NCBI RefSeq assembly: GCF_003853415.1 | Contig: NZ_QTPP01000001.1 | Location: forward strand, 521,083 to 585,082 | DNA from: Burkholderia sp. Bp9142 | GTDB lineage: Bacteria > Pseudomonadota > Gammaproteobacteria > Burkholderiales > Burkholderiaceae | Reading direction: 5' to 3' | DNA: 64,000 nucleotides | Part shown: positions 9,052 to 16,948 of the stretch, piece by piece | How positions within the stretch are numbered: position 1 is the first letter of the stretch | Layout of the letters: each line of letters opens with the position of its first letter | Notes under the pieces: generated by a model | What the model was told of the DNA's origin: nothing | The model's input: the letters and a program-made list of their open reading frames with translations, nothing else | Databases searched by the model: none | Made by a program: the position numbers and the translations under genes

Positions 9052-9701
9052 ACCGCTTGTCCGAGCGCGTGCGACACATGCAGCGCGCGCGACAGGTTGA
9101 GCGGCACGCCGTGTTCCAGCGCGTCGATGTTCAGCGCCGCGCGCGTTTGCTCATCGAGCTCGATCCAGAACGGCAAGGTCGGCTTGCCTTCGATCATTTG
9201 TGGCGGAGCAGCGCGATGCACATTGACACCCATACGCTTCAGAAGCCGTTCGTTGCCGAGCACCGAGAATGCAATGAGACGGTTGGCGCCATGTGCGTGC
9301 GCGACACGGACGATTTCGGACATCAGGGAGCGCGTGTTTTGCCACGACTCTTCCGCGGTCAACGACTCGCCGCGCGGCATGCTCATCGCGAAGCGGGACA
9401 GTTCCCACACATTGCGTGTACAGGGAAGGGACGCGCCGCCCATCAGATCCGGAAAAACCTCACCGAGCAGATAAGGCTCATCGGTCGGCAGCAGCCGACC
9501 GCAGCCGACGATTTCACCGCTGCGGTCGCAAGCGACGACATAGAGGGTGTCCGCGTGATCGAAGTTGTCAAATTCGATGCCGTCGTCGGTGGGTAATGAC
9601 CATCCGAGTTCCCGTATGAAGACCTTATGCCGAAACTCCGCAAGTCGATTCATCGTCTCGCGACTCAAATCAGCGCTTCTTCCCGACAATAAAGTCAGCA
9701 T
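9048..9701 (-). CDS. N-acyl-homoserine lactone synthase (LuxI family)
   Basis: 217 residues from ATG 9701 (GAGAGAGG upstream); an in-frame ATG at 9722 would add seven. All family-invariant positions appear: the R..VF...LGW block, EFDNFD, GCGRLLPT, and WELSRF with the Glu and Arg of the active site. It makes a diffusible acyl-homoserine lactone from SAM and acyl-ACP. An RsaM-like gene and divergent luxR upstream give the Burkholderia arrangement seen for CepIR and relatives; which AHL it makes cannot be read off. It appears to head the biosynthetic operon, so signal synthesis and metabolite synthesis may be co-expressed. Confidence 0.95.
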   Translation of the reverse strand: MLTLLSGRSADLSRETMNRLAEFRHKVFIRELGWSLPTDDGIEFDNFDHADTLYVVACDRSGEIVGCGRLLPTDEPYLLGEVFPDLMGGASLPCTRNVWELSRFAMSMPRGESLTAEESWQNTRSLMSEIVRVAHAHGANRLIAFSVLGNERLLKRMGVNVHRAAPPQMIEGKPTLPFWIELDEQTRAALNIDALEHGVPLNLSRALHVSHALGQAV

Positions 9702-9764
9702 CGTAAATGCCCTCTCTCTCACCTTAGAATTGTTAGCGCGAATTGGACCCGAAATCGCCGGGAC

Positions 9765-9787
9765 AAAAAAGCTGCCCGAATGGGCAG
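9765..9787 (-). terminator. Hairpin plus T-tract between the RsaM-like gene and luxI
   Basis: Perfect six-pair stem CTGCCC / GGGCAG with a four-base loop, followed on the minus strand by six T residues. It is 64 bp upstream of the luxI start and about 320 bp downstream of the RsaM-like gene. It may end the rsaM transcript or attenuate luxI. Confidence 0.7.
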
Positions 9788-10103
9788 GGTCTGGCGTTCG
9801 GACGAGACGCGTCGCGGCGAGTGCGCCGGGATATTGCGCGGGGCAAACGGGATTCGGGATTCGGGATTCAACTGGAGCGCTACGCGAGCCGGTCGGAAAG
9901 ACCGTCCGGAACGCACTGGATTATCGGCGGCTCCAGGAAAACACTACGAGCCGCCGCGTCACGGCATGGATGACCGTCGCGGTCATCGCGCCATTGCCGC
10001 GCCGATCAGGAGGATCGGCGGAAATCGGGGACAGCGCGGCACAAAAGGTGTGCCGCGAAGCATAGGGTTTCCTGCAAGATAACCTTATGCATTGAACATA
10101 ACA
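9788..10103. other. Non-coding spacer with several hairpins between luxI and RsaM-like gene
   Basis: No credible gene. The stretch holds three head-to-tail copies of GGGATTC (9849-9869), a seven-base inverted repeat GCCGATC/GATCGGC near 10003-10021, and an eight-base stem GCGGCACA/TGTGCCGC at 10036-10056. With the T-tract hairpin at its low end it could be an RNA leader or small RNA on the minus strand, but no promoter was identified. Confidence 0.5.
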
Positions 10104-10487
10104 TCAGTGACCTGCGAAAATGGCCGATTCAAGTTCGCGCTGACGGACTCCCGAGCACAGCCAACCCTGGATCAACTCCTGGCTGTATCGCGCCCCATAA
10201 TCGTCACCGTTCATGTTGAGGAGCATCACATTGCTGCTGACGTCGTCCTTCCCGACCTTCACGTCAGACTGGCCCACTGCCACATACCATACGCAGCCGA
10301 CGCTCACGGTCGGTCGCGTTTCGGTGCAGACCAGCTCGTAGTAGCCGGCATTGACGGCGCTGATGCCCTCGCCCCACAAGTCATGCAACAGGTTCGGGGC
10401 TTGCTGACACATATGTCGACGGAAGCGCAGCGCGTAGAACGCCGGCAAAGTCAATCGTACATATCCATCGTTCGGTTTTTTTGGCAT
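10104..10487 (-). CDS. rsaM: RsaM-like quorum-sensing repressor
   Basis: 127 residues from ATG 10487; upstream in-frame codons are possible but weaker. The opening DGYVRLTLPAFYALRFRRH and the block ETRPTVSVGCVWYVAVG look like RsaM/BCAM1869-type proteins, which lie between luxI and luxR genes in Burkholderia and keep AHL production balanced. No DNA-binding motif is visible, as expected for this family. It is transcribed toward luxI and away from luxR. Identification rests on sequence memory and gene position, so a profile search would settle it. Confidence 0.75.
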   Translation of the reverse strand: MPKKPNDGYVRLTLPAFYALRFRRHMCQQAPNLLHDLWGEGISAVNAGYYELVCTETRPTVSVGCVWYVAVGQSDVKVGKDDVSSNVMLLNMNGDDYGARYSQELIQGWLCSGVRQRELESAIFAGH

Positions 10488-10916
10488 GTTCGTTCTCTCG
10501 ACGTGGCACCTGTTAAAATCCAAGCCGCATAGTTTGGCAAGATTCGCGGCAATCGGCTAGGCGAAGGTCATTGCAATGCGCACAGCGCGCCCGCGTCGTG
10601 ATTCGTGATTGCCGGTGCGATCATGCGCATGTTATTTGCGATTATTACGGACCGCCCCGATAATGCCACCGCATTATCAGGACGCACAAATGGCCGTACC
10701 CGCATGCAAACTCCACACCTCGAACGATCAATATCGAGCGCGGATACCCCCCTGAATCCGCCACCACGCAAAAAATTTGTATGCGACACCATGCCTGCCA
10801 CTCGATACTTGAAACATTGAGCTTCCCTCTTGAACAACCTTTTTAAAAAACCGGTCAACGCACCAACCACGCGACATAGCTCCCTTCGTGGGCAAGATTG
10901 ACCGCAAGGTAATGAT
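10488..10916. promoter_or_regulatory. Divergent promoter region of RsaM-like gene and luxR, with 26-bp palindrome
   Basis: The 429-bp gap holds no gene. Bases 10656-10681 form an inverted repeat with 11-base arms, CCCGATAATGC and GCATTATCAGG, ten of eleven positions pairing around CACC. It is about 170 bp from the RsaM-like start and 236 bp from luxR. It is longer than a standard 20-bp lux box but is the best operator candidate here. Confidence 0.5.
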
Positions 10917-11630
10917 ATGCATACCTGGAGAGAGAAGTATCTGAATGGATACGCTGCGGCAAAATCCGAGGCCGACGTGTTTCTGGAGTTCGCGGCTGAC
11001 GCGCGAGCCCTTGGATTCGAGTACTGTTCGTTCGGTCTGCGCGTTCCGTTGCCGGTGAGCAAGCCGCAGTTCATGCTGCAGTCCAACTATCCGCAGACGT
11101 GGGTCGACCGCTATGTGAGCCAGAACTATTTTGCCGTCGACCCAACGGTTCGGCATGGGCTCAGTCAGATGAACCCCTTGATCTGGCGTGCCGATAGCCA
11201 GACCCAGAGCGTCGAGTTCTGGGAGGAAGCGGAGCACCATGGCTTGCGCCACGGCTGGTGCATGCCGTCCATCAGCCGCACCGGGACGATCGGACTCGTG
11301 ACCATGGTGCGATCAGGCGAGCCGATCGAAGAGCGCGAACTCGCGGAAAAGGGTTATCAAATGTCATGGCTCGCGAACACGGCCAACTACGCGATGAGCA
11401 TGCATCTGCTCGCGCAGTTTGTGCCCGAATATACCGTCGAGCTGACTGCACGCGAGCGCGAGTCGCTGCAATGGTCTGCCGCGGGGAAAACCTACTCCGA
11501 GATCGGCAAGATCATGCATATCGACGAACGCACCGTCAAATTTCACCTCGTCAATGCAATGCGCAAGTTGAACGCGACCAACAAGACCGAAGCCGCGGTC
11601 AAGGCAGCGATGCTGGGGCTCTTGTTCTGA
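10917..11630 (+). CDS. LuxR-family AHL-responsive transcription regulator
   Basis: 237 residues; AAGGT precedes the ATG. The N-terminal autoinducer-binding domain shows the expected aromatic and acidic pocket residues (NYPQTWVDRYVSQNYFAVDP, IWRA), and the C-terminal GerE-type helix-turn-helix runs from LTARERESL through GKTYSEIGKIM and DERTVKFHLVNAMRKL. It is transcribed away from the RsaM-like gene and luxI. It should bind the AHL made by the neighbouring synthase and control the operon at 1-9701. Confidence 0.94.
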   Translation: MHTWREKYLNGYAAAKSEADVFLEFAADARALGFEYCSFGLRVPLPVSKPQFMLQSNYPQTWVDRYVSQNYFAVDPTVRHGLSQMNPLIWRADSQTQSVEFWEEAEHHGLRHGWCMPSISRTGTIGLVTMVRSGEPIEERELAEKGYQMSWLANTANYAMSMHLLAQFVPEYTVELTARERESLQWSAAGKTYSEIGKIMHIDERTVKFHLVNAMRKLNATNKTEAAVKAAMLGLLF

Positions 11631-11725
11631 CGCCATTCTCTTCATCGACCGTATCCGAACTTTTCTGCCGTCCTTAGGCTCGCTCATCGCCCCCAGAGGC
11701 GCAACGGCACATGGCGTCAGGCCAA

Positions 11726-11748
11726 CCGCTCCGCGGGCGCGGCTTTTT
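11726..11748 (+). terminator. Probable luxR terminator
   Basis: Seven-pair stem with one mismatch, CCGCTCC and GGCGCGG around a GCG loop, followed by CTTTTT. It lies about 95 bp after the luxR stop on the same strand. Confidence 0.5.
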
Positions 11749-12107
11749 GCCTGGCGCCTTCACACGCCGCTCGGCATGCTCAATCCGCCGCAGGCGGCCA
11801 GAGATCGCAAATCGAGGCCTTTGCCGTACTCGACAAGGCATTGCCACACCGGTTCAGCCAGTTAGCGCGTGGGCACCGGCACCCGGACGCGCGCCCGGTT
11901 GCCGGATATCACGGGTTGCATGACGAACGTGCAGTCCGGCTTCCACGATTCCGGATGCCAATCCGACAGTCGCTCCGATCGGCCGTCCCGCCCGCCTCCC
12001 CGCCCCCGATTACCTAGGTAATTGACACGTATGGACCTAGGTAATTGGCGTCCCTACCATGGGTTTCGACGCGACCCAAAGCGCCCCCACACCAAGAGGA
12101 CACGACC
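11749..12107. promoter_or_regulatory. Spacer with two CCTAGG operator copies before the MHS transporter
   Basis: No gene seen. At 12010-12021 is the perfect palindrome TTACCTAGGTAA and at 12035-12047 a second ACCTAGGTAATTG; the CCTAGG cores are 23 bp apart in direct repeat. This is a strong operator pattern for a MarR- or GntR-type regulator not encoded next to it. The repeats end about 60 bp before the start codon. Confidence 0.65.
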
Positions 12108-13454
12108 ATGACCACCCAGGACGTCGACACCGGAACCCTTCGGCGCGTGATCGCCGCAGCGTCGATCGGCAATTTCGTCGAATGGTTCGATTTCGCCGCA
12201 TACGGCTTTCTCGCCACCATCCTGACGCGCGAATTCTTCCCGAGCGGCGACCCGACGATCGGACTCCTGAAGACGTTCGCCGTCTTCGCGGTGGCCTTCG
12301 CATTCCGCCCGCTCGGCGGCCTCATCTTCGGCGTCATCGGCGACCGGATCGGCCGCAAGCGCACGCTGGCGCTGACGATCCTGATGATGGCCGGCTCGAC
12401 GACGTTGATCGGTCTTCTCCCGACCTACGCGAGCATCGGCTACCTGGCACCGTTTCTGCTCACGATCATCCGCTGCGTCCAGGGCTTTTCCGCGGGCGGC
12501 GAATACGCCGGCGCATGCGCCTACGTGATGGAACATGCCCCGCGCCGCCGCCGCGCATTCTTCGGCAGCTTCGTGCCGGTGTCGACCTTCTCGTCGTTCG
12601 CTTGCGCGGCGGTGGTGGCCTATCTGCTCGAGTCGTCGCTGTCGTCGCAGGCGATGATCGACTGGGGCTGGCGCGTGCCGTTCCTGATCGCGGCACCGGT
12701 CGGCCTCATCGGCGTCTACCTGCGTGTCAACCTGAATGAAACGCCCGCGTTCCAGGCGCTCGAAGGCAAGCACGACGTTGCACATGCCCCGCTGATGGAA
12801 ACGCTGCATTCGCAGTCGTGGAATATCCTGAAGCTCGGCGCGTTCGTGTCCGTGACGGCGCTGTCGTTCTACACGTTCACGACGTATTTTTCGACTTACC
12901 TGCAAGTGGCCGGGCACCTGTCCCGCGGCACGTCGCTTCTCGTGACGGTGCTCGCGCTGCTCTTCGCAGCGGCGTTGTGCCCGCTCGCCGGCCTGTTCTC
13001 CGACCTCGTCGGCCGCCGCGCGACGATCGCGACGACCGGCGTCTTCATCATCGTGTCGGTTTATCCGGCGTTCTCGCTGGGCGGCTCGGGCGTGTTGTCG
13101 CAATCGCTGATCGGCGTCGCGCTGCTCGCCATCGGCGCGGTGTTCTCGGGCGTGGTGACGGCACCGCTGATGTCGGAAGTGTTCGCGACGAAAACCCGCT
13201 ATACGGCGTCCGCGATCACCTACAACCTCGCCTATACGATCTTCGGCGGCACCGCCCCGCTCGTCGCCACGTGGCTGATCTCCGCGACCGGAACGAACCT
13301 GTCGCCCGCGTACTACCTGATCGCCGTGTCGATCTTCGCGATGATCGGCGGCCTGGCACTGCCGGAAACGTCGAAGACGGCACTCGAGGAAGCCGGTCCG
13401 GCAACCGCGAGAACCACCCAGTCCGCCAAGCGCGGCGTCGAACGCGCCGTCTGA
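12108..13454 (+). CDS. MFS transporter, metabolite:H+ symporter (ProP-like) family
   Basis: 448 residues from ATG 12108, with AAGAGGA seven bases upstream; the longer frame from 12045 runs through the operator region and is not used. The family-typical opening ASIGNFVEWFDFAAYG, the motif GDRIGRKRTL and CVQGFSAGGEYAGA identify the MHS family, whose members import betaines, organic acids or shikimate with protons. Twelve hydrophobic spans fit. It leads a four-gene plus-strand run with a dipeptidase, a V4R-like protein and a LuxR-type regulator, so its substrate is likely that of the dipeptidase pathway. Confidence 0.9.
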   Translation: MTTQDVDTGTLRRVIAAASIGNFVEWFDFAAYGFLATILTREFFPSGDPTIGLLKTFAVFAVAFAFRPLGGLIFGVIGDRIGRKRTLALTILMMAGSTTLIGLLPTYASIGYLAPFLLTIIRCVQGFSAGGEYAGACAYVMEHAPRRRRAFFGSFVPVSTFSSFACAAVVAYLLESSLSSQAMIDWGWRVPFLIAAPVGLIGVYLRVNLNETPAFQALEGKHDVAHAPLMETLHSQSWNILKLGAFVSVTALSFYTFTTYFSTYLQVAGHLSRGTSLLVTVLALLFAAALCPLAGLFSDLVGRRATIATTGVFIIVSVYPAFSLGGSGVLSQSLIGVALLAIGAVFSGVVTAPLMSEVFATKTRYTASAITYNLAYTIFGGTAPLVATWLISATGTNLSPAYYLIAVSIFAMIGGLALPETSKTALEEAGPATARTTQSAKRGVERAV

Positions 13455-13494
13455 GCGCCTGTCACGCAAGAAGATCAACGCATAGAGGGACACC

Positions 13495-14466
13495 ATGACC
13501 AGCCTTCACGACGCCAGCATCATCATCGACGGCCTGAACATTTCCAGATTCGAGCGCTCGGTGTTCGAAGACATGCGCAAGGGCGGCGTCACCGCCGTCA
13601 ACTGCACGGTCTCCGTGTGGGAAGACTTCCAGAAGACGATCGACAACATCGCGGAAATGAAGCAGCAGATCCGCGAATACAGTGAGATCCTCACGCTGGT
13701 GCGCACGACGGACGACATCCTGCGCGCGAAGCAGGAGAACAAGACCGGCATCATCCTCGGCTTCCAGAATTCGTATGCGTTCGAGGACAACCTCGGCTAC
13801 ATCGAAGTGTTCAAGGAACTCGGCGTGAATGTGGTGCAGCTCTGCTACAACACGCAGAACCTCGTCGGCACGGGTTCCTACGAACCGGACGGCGGCTTGT
13901 CCGGATACGGCCGCGAAGTGATTCAGGAGATGAACCGCGTCGGCATCATGGTGGATCTCTCGCACGTCGGCGCGAAGACATCGTCCGACGCGATCGCCTG
14001 TTCGAAGAAGCCGGTCACCTACTCGCACTGCTGCCCGTCCGGCTTGAAAGAACATCCGCGCAACAAGACGGACGATCAACTGCGCGAGATCGCCGAAGCA
14101 AACGGCTTCGTGGGCGTCACGATGTTCATGCCGTTCCTGCGACGCGGCGCCGACGCAACCATCGACGATTATCTCGAAGCGATCGAATACGTGATCGACG
14201 TGATCGGCGAGGACAAGGTCGGCATCGGCACGGACTTCACGCAGGGCTACAGCACCGAGTTCTTCGACTGGATCACGCACGACAAGGGCCGCTATCGTCG
14301 CCTGACGGACTTCGGCAAGGTCGTCAATCCGGAAGGCATCCGCACGATCGGCGAATTCCCGAACCTCACGGCCGCGATGCAGCGCGCCGGCTGGAGCGAT
14401 TCGCGCATCAAGAAGGTGATGGGCGAAAACTGGCTGCGGGTATTCGGCGAAGTCTGGAACGGTTGA
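13495..14466 (+). CDS. Membrane-dipeptidase family (peptidase M19) hydrolase
   Basis: 323 residues. The zinc hydrolase pattern of renal-dipeptidase-like enzymes is seen in DLSHVG, the YSHCCP segment (His) and GIGTDFTQG. Paralogues of this length occur in Pseudomonas glycine-betaine/dimethylglycine loci (PA5396) next to a DUF5943-type gene, the same pair as here. The physiological substrate of that branch is not settled. Gap to the transporter is 40 bp, and the next gene follows after 28 bp. Confidence 0.9.
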   Translation: MTSLHDASIIIDGLNISRFERSVFEDMRKGGVTAVNCTVSVWEDFQKTIDNIAEMKQQIREYSEILTLVRTTDDILRAKQENKTGIILGFQNSYAFEDNLGYIEVFKELGVNVVQLCYNTQNLVGTGSYEPDGGLSGYGREVIQEMNRVGIMVDLSHVGAKTSSDAIACSKKPVTYSHCCPSGLKEHPRNKTDDQLREIAEANGFVGVTMFMPFLRRGADATIDDYLEAIEYVIDVIGEDKVGIGTDFTQGYSTEFFDWITHDKGRYRRLTDFGKVVNPEGIRTIGEFPNLTAAMQRAGWSDSRIKKVMGENWLRVFGEVWNG

Positions 14467-14494
14467 ACCACCGCACGACACCTGCGCACCCGCC

Positions 14495-15019
14495 ATGCAG
14501 CCACAATTGCCCATCGACGTCGATCCGGATACCGGTGTCTGGACCACCGACGCGCTGCCGATGCTGTACGTGCCGCGCCACTTCTTCACGAACAATCATG
14601 TCGCCGTCGAAGAGGCGCTCGGCCGCGAAGCCTATGCGTCGATTCTCTACAAGGCCGGCTACAAGTCGGCCTATCACTGGTGCGACGAGGAGGCGAAGCA
14701 GCACGGCATCGGCGGCATAGCCGTATTCGAGCATTATCTGAAGCGGCTGTCGCAGCGCGGCTGGGGCGTGTTCACCCTCGCCGAAGCCGACCCGGCGACA
14801 TCGCATGCGCGCATCCATCTGCACCATTCGTCCTTCGTTCTGGCGCAGCCCGACAAGCACGGCAAGCTGTGCTACATGTTCGCGGGCTGGTTCGCCGGTG
14901 CGATGGACTGGGTCAACGACACCGCGGCCGATACGGCGAGCAAAGGCCCGCGCGCGCATTCGGCGGAAGTCCGGTGTGCGGGCGAAGGGCACGATTGCTG
15001 CGTCTTTCACGTCCGATGA
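14495..15019 (+). CDS. DUF5943/V4R-like protein linked to dipeptidase
   Basis: 174 residues. The C-terminal half, ending VRCAGEGHDCCVFHVR, has the Cys-rich signature of 4-vinyl-reductase (V4R) ligand-binding domains, and the whole resembles PA5397-like proteins found beside M19 dipeptidases. Enzymatic function is unknown. Close spacing after the dipeptidase argues for co-transcription. Confidence 0.7.
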   Translation: MQPQLPIDVDPDTGVWTTDALPMLYVPRHFFTNNHVAVEEALGREAYASILYKAGYKSAYHWCDEEAKQHGIGGIAVFEHYLKRLSQRGWGVFTLAEADPATSHARIHLHHSSFVLAQPDKHGKLCYMFAGWFAGAMDWVNDTAADTASKGPRAHSAEVRCAGEGHDCCVFHVR

Positions 15020-15083
15020 GTTTCTTGCAAGCGCTACCGCTACAATCAGGCAGGCGCAACCCTGCCCGATAGATAGCCCGGGT

Positions 15084-15098
15084 CCGAACCCGGTTCGG
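15084..15098. promoter_or_regulatory. Inverted repeat upstream of PAS-LuxR regulator
   Basis: CCGAACC and GGTTCGG flank a single C, an eight-turn perfect dyad extended by GG/CC outside. It lies 14 bp before the regulator start and could be its own operator, or a hairpin ending the upstream operon; no T-tract follows. Confidence 0.45.
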
Positions 15099-15111
15099 CC
15101 CCGTCGACAAG

Positions 15112-15684
15112 ATGCCGAACATGACCGACTCGATGCCCAGCCTCGACTACGAAGATCTCTTCAGGCATCTGCCCGTCGCGGCGATCGTGGCCAGGGAGCG
15201 CATCATGGTCGACTGCAACGAGAAGGCGCTGCAACTGTTCAGGGCGACCCGCGACGACATCGTCGACCAGTCGTTCGCGAAGCTGTATCCGCAGCAGAAG
15301 GACTTCGCGACGACCGGCCGCCGCCTTGCGCCGCTGCTCGCGAAACATGCCGGGTTCAGCGACGACCGCATCATGCGCCGTGTCGACGGCAGCCATTTCT
15401 GGGTCACCGTGTGCGGCTTCGGATACAACCCGAAGCGGCCGTTCGAGCTGGCCATCTGGACCTTCACCGACCTGTCGGGCGACGCCAAGCATCCCGACGT
15501 CGCCAGCACGTTGACCGATCGCGAGCGCGACGTCGCCGCATTCCTGGTTCACGGCCTGACCAGCAAGGAAATCGGCAAGGAGCTGAGCATCAGTCCACGC
15601 ACCGTCGATATCCATCGCGCGAGCTTGCTGCGGAAGTACGAAGTCCGCACGACCCACGATCTCATTGCGCGCCTGCTGGCGTGA
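15112..15684 (+). CDS. PAS-sensor LuxR/FixJ-type transcription regulator
   Basis: 190 residues. An N-terminal PAS domain (about residues 10-125; FRHLPVAAIVARERIMVDCN, later DGSHFWVTVCGFGY) is joined to a C-terminal LuxR-type helix-turn-helix (LTDRERDVAAFLVHGLTSKEIGKEL, RTVDIHRASLLRKY). There is no receiver domain and no AHL-binding domain. As last gene of the transporter/dipeptidase run it is the likely local regulator, sensing a small ligand or redox state through PAS. Confidence 0.88.
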   Translation: MPNMTDSMPSLDYEDLFRHLPVAAIVARERIMVDCNEKALQLFRATRDDIVDQSFAKLYPQQKDFATTGRRLAPLLAKHAGFSDDRIMRRVDGSHFWVTVCGFGYNPKRPFELAIWTFTDLSGDAKHPDVASTLTDRERDVAAFLVHGLTSKEIGKELSISPRTVDIHRASLLRKYEVRTTHDLIARLLA

Positions 15685-15946
15685 GTCGCGCGCGCATCAA
15701 AAGCACCGCCTGCATCCACGCGCCGACAAACAAGGTTCTTCGTGGATTTCCATGGGCGTCGCTTGCCGGCCCATTGCAGCCGGTGGATATTCTCCCGCCG
15801 AATGACCGATCATCGTTGCGGATTCAACCCGTCGATGCAACAGATTGATGAAATCGCTCGACCGGGGCCTTTCCCACAGGCGTTCGCAAAAGTAGCGCTA
15901 CTGTCGCTATCGATCCGCTGCAAAGGCGGGACAGGCGTGCCTCGGC

Positions 15947-16363
15947 TCAGCGCGCAACGACGAACGATGTGTGCATGCCCATCTCATAGTGCCCCGGCCG
16001 GTTGCAAATCAGCACGTAGCGTCCTGGCGCAAGCTTCAATGACAGGCGCTTGGTCGAACCCTGCTCCAGGTCCTCCACCTCGCCCATTTTCTTGAACCGG
16101 CTTTCCGTGACCTGGCCTTTTTGGACGGGCAGATGCGCGTCGTCCATGTCTGTCCTCAGCACCACAAGCTCATGTTCGGTACTGCCGTTCGCTGCGTTGT
16201 TCACCTCGAACGTGACCCGCCCGGCCTTCACTGTGCCGGCATCGAGTTGAATCGCGTTGTCCGTGAGCTTGACATGGATCATCTCGTCCGCATGACTGCT
16301 CAGCGGCGCGACGCCGAGCGCAACCGCCGCCAGCACGAACGCAGTACGGCTTCTGTTGATCAT
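15947..16363 (-). CDS. Periplasmic cupredoxin-like copper protein
   Basis: 138 residues from ATG 16363 with GAGGAGA upstream; the longer upstream frame is not used. Signal peptide of about 21 residues ending SSHA. The mature protein has a type-1 copper ligand set: His in STEHELVV and Cys-His-Met in LICNRPGHYEMGM. It is probably a small electron carrier or copper-binding protein. It stands alone, divergent from nothing obvious; the 262 bp between it and the PAS-LuxR gene contains no feature I can name. Confidence 0.88.
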   Translation of the reverse strand: MINRSRTAFVLAAVALGVAPLSSHADEMIHVKLTDNAIQLDAGTVKAGRVTFEVNNAANGSTEHELVVLRTDMDDAHLPVQKGQVTESRFKKMGEVEDLEQGSTKRLSLKLAPGRYVLICNRPGHYEMGMHTSFVVAR

Positions 16364-16948
16364 GATGTTTCTCCTCGAAAGTGCCGTGTTGCCGCAAGAC
16401 GCGGCGAACCACGGTGCCGGATTCGCCGGCCCCGCAGGCTCGTGGATCAACTGTTCTCTCGATGACCGTCGCGCGTCAGTAGGCACGTTCGCCAATATGC
16501 ATGGGTAGGAACCCTCGTCATCGTCGTGGCCGCCGGGGACCACTTTTCGCGGCGCACATGGCCGGATATCGAACGGCCAATAAAGCAGCATTCGTTGTCG
16601 CGAATCGAATGGCCGCTTGCTGCACGGAACCGCCGCCTGAGCTTCCGAAGAATGGTGCCGGCGAATGCCCCTTCATGGGCCGTAAGCGAACATTCGGCGA
16701 ACGTGCTTGAACTTCCGCTGATGGCCGGTTGCCGGCGGACACAACCGCCCGTTGCCACCCGAAGCGGCCGTTCGACTGTTCGTGGAGTATGTGACTGCCT
16801 CATGGACGAAAGCAGTCGTTCGCGAGCGAGGCTGGCACGGGGGCTCGGGCACCAGAGCGGACAATGGCATCCGTCTGTTTTTGGCGAACGGTCCACTTTG
16901 GATCTTCTAGAGCGGAAACGCGGCACAATCTGCGGCGCAAGCCTGCGC
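16364..16948. other. Non-coding 585-bp stretch, nothing recognised
   Basis: Reading frames here do not resemble known proteins and overlap one another on both strands. Apart from the cupredoxin ribosome site I see no promoter, hairpin terminator, RNA gene or repeat that I can defend. Confidence 0.5.

Noticed and set aside
9849..9869. Start of a CRISPR-like or satellite array (GGGATTC x3)
   Set aside because: Units are 7 bp without spacers; only three copies.
15084..15098. tRNA T-arm-like sequence with GGTTCGG
   Set aside because: No cloverleaf can be completed around it; it is a simple inverted repeat.
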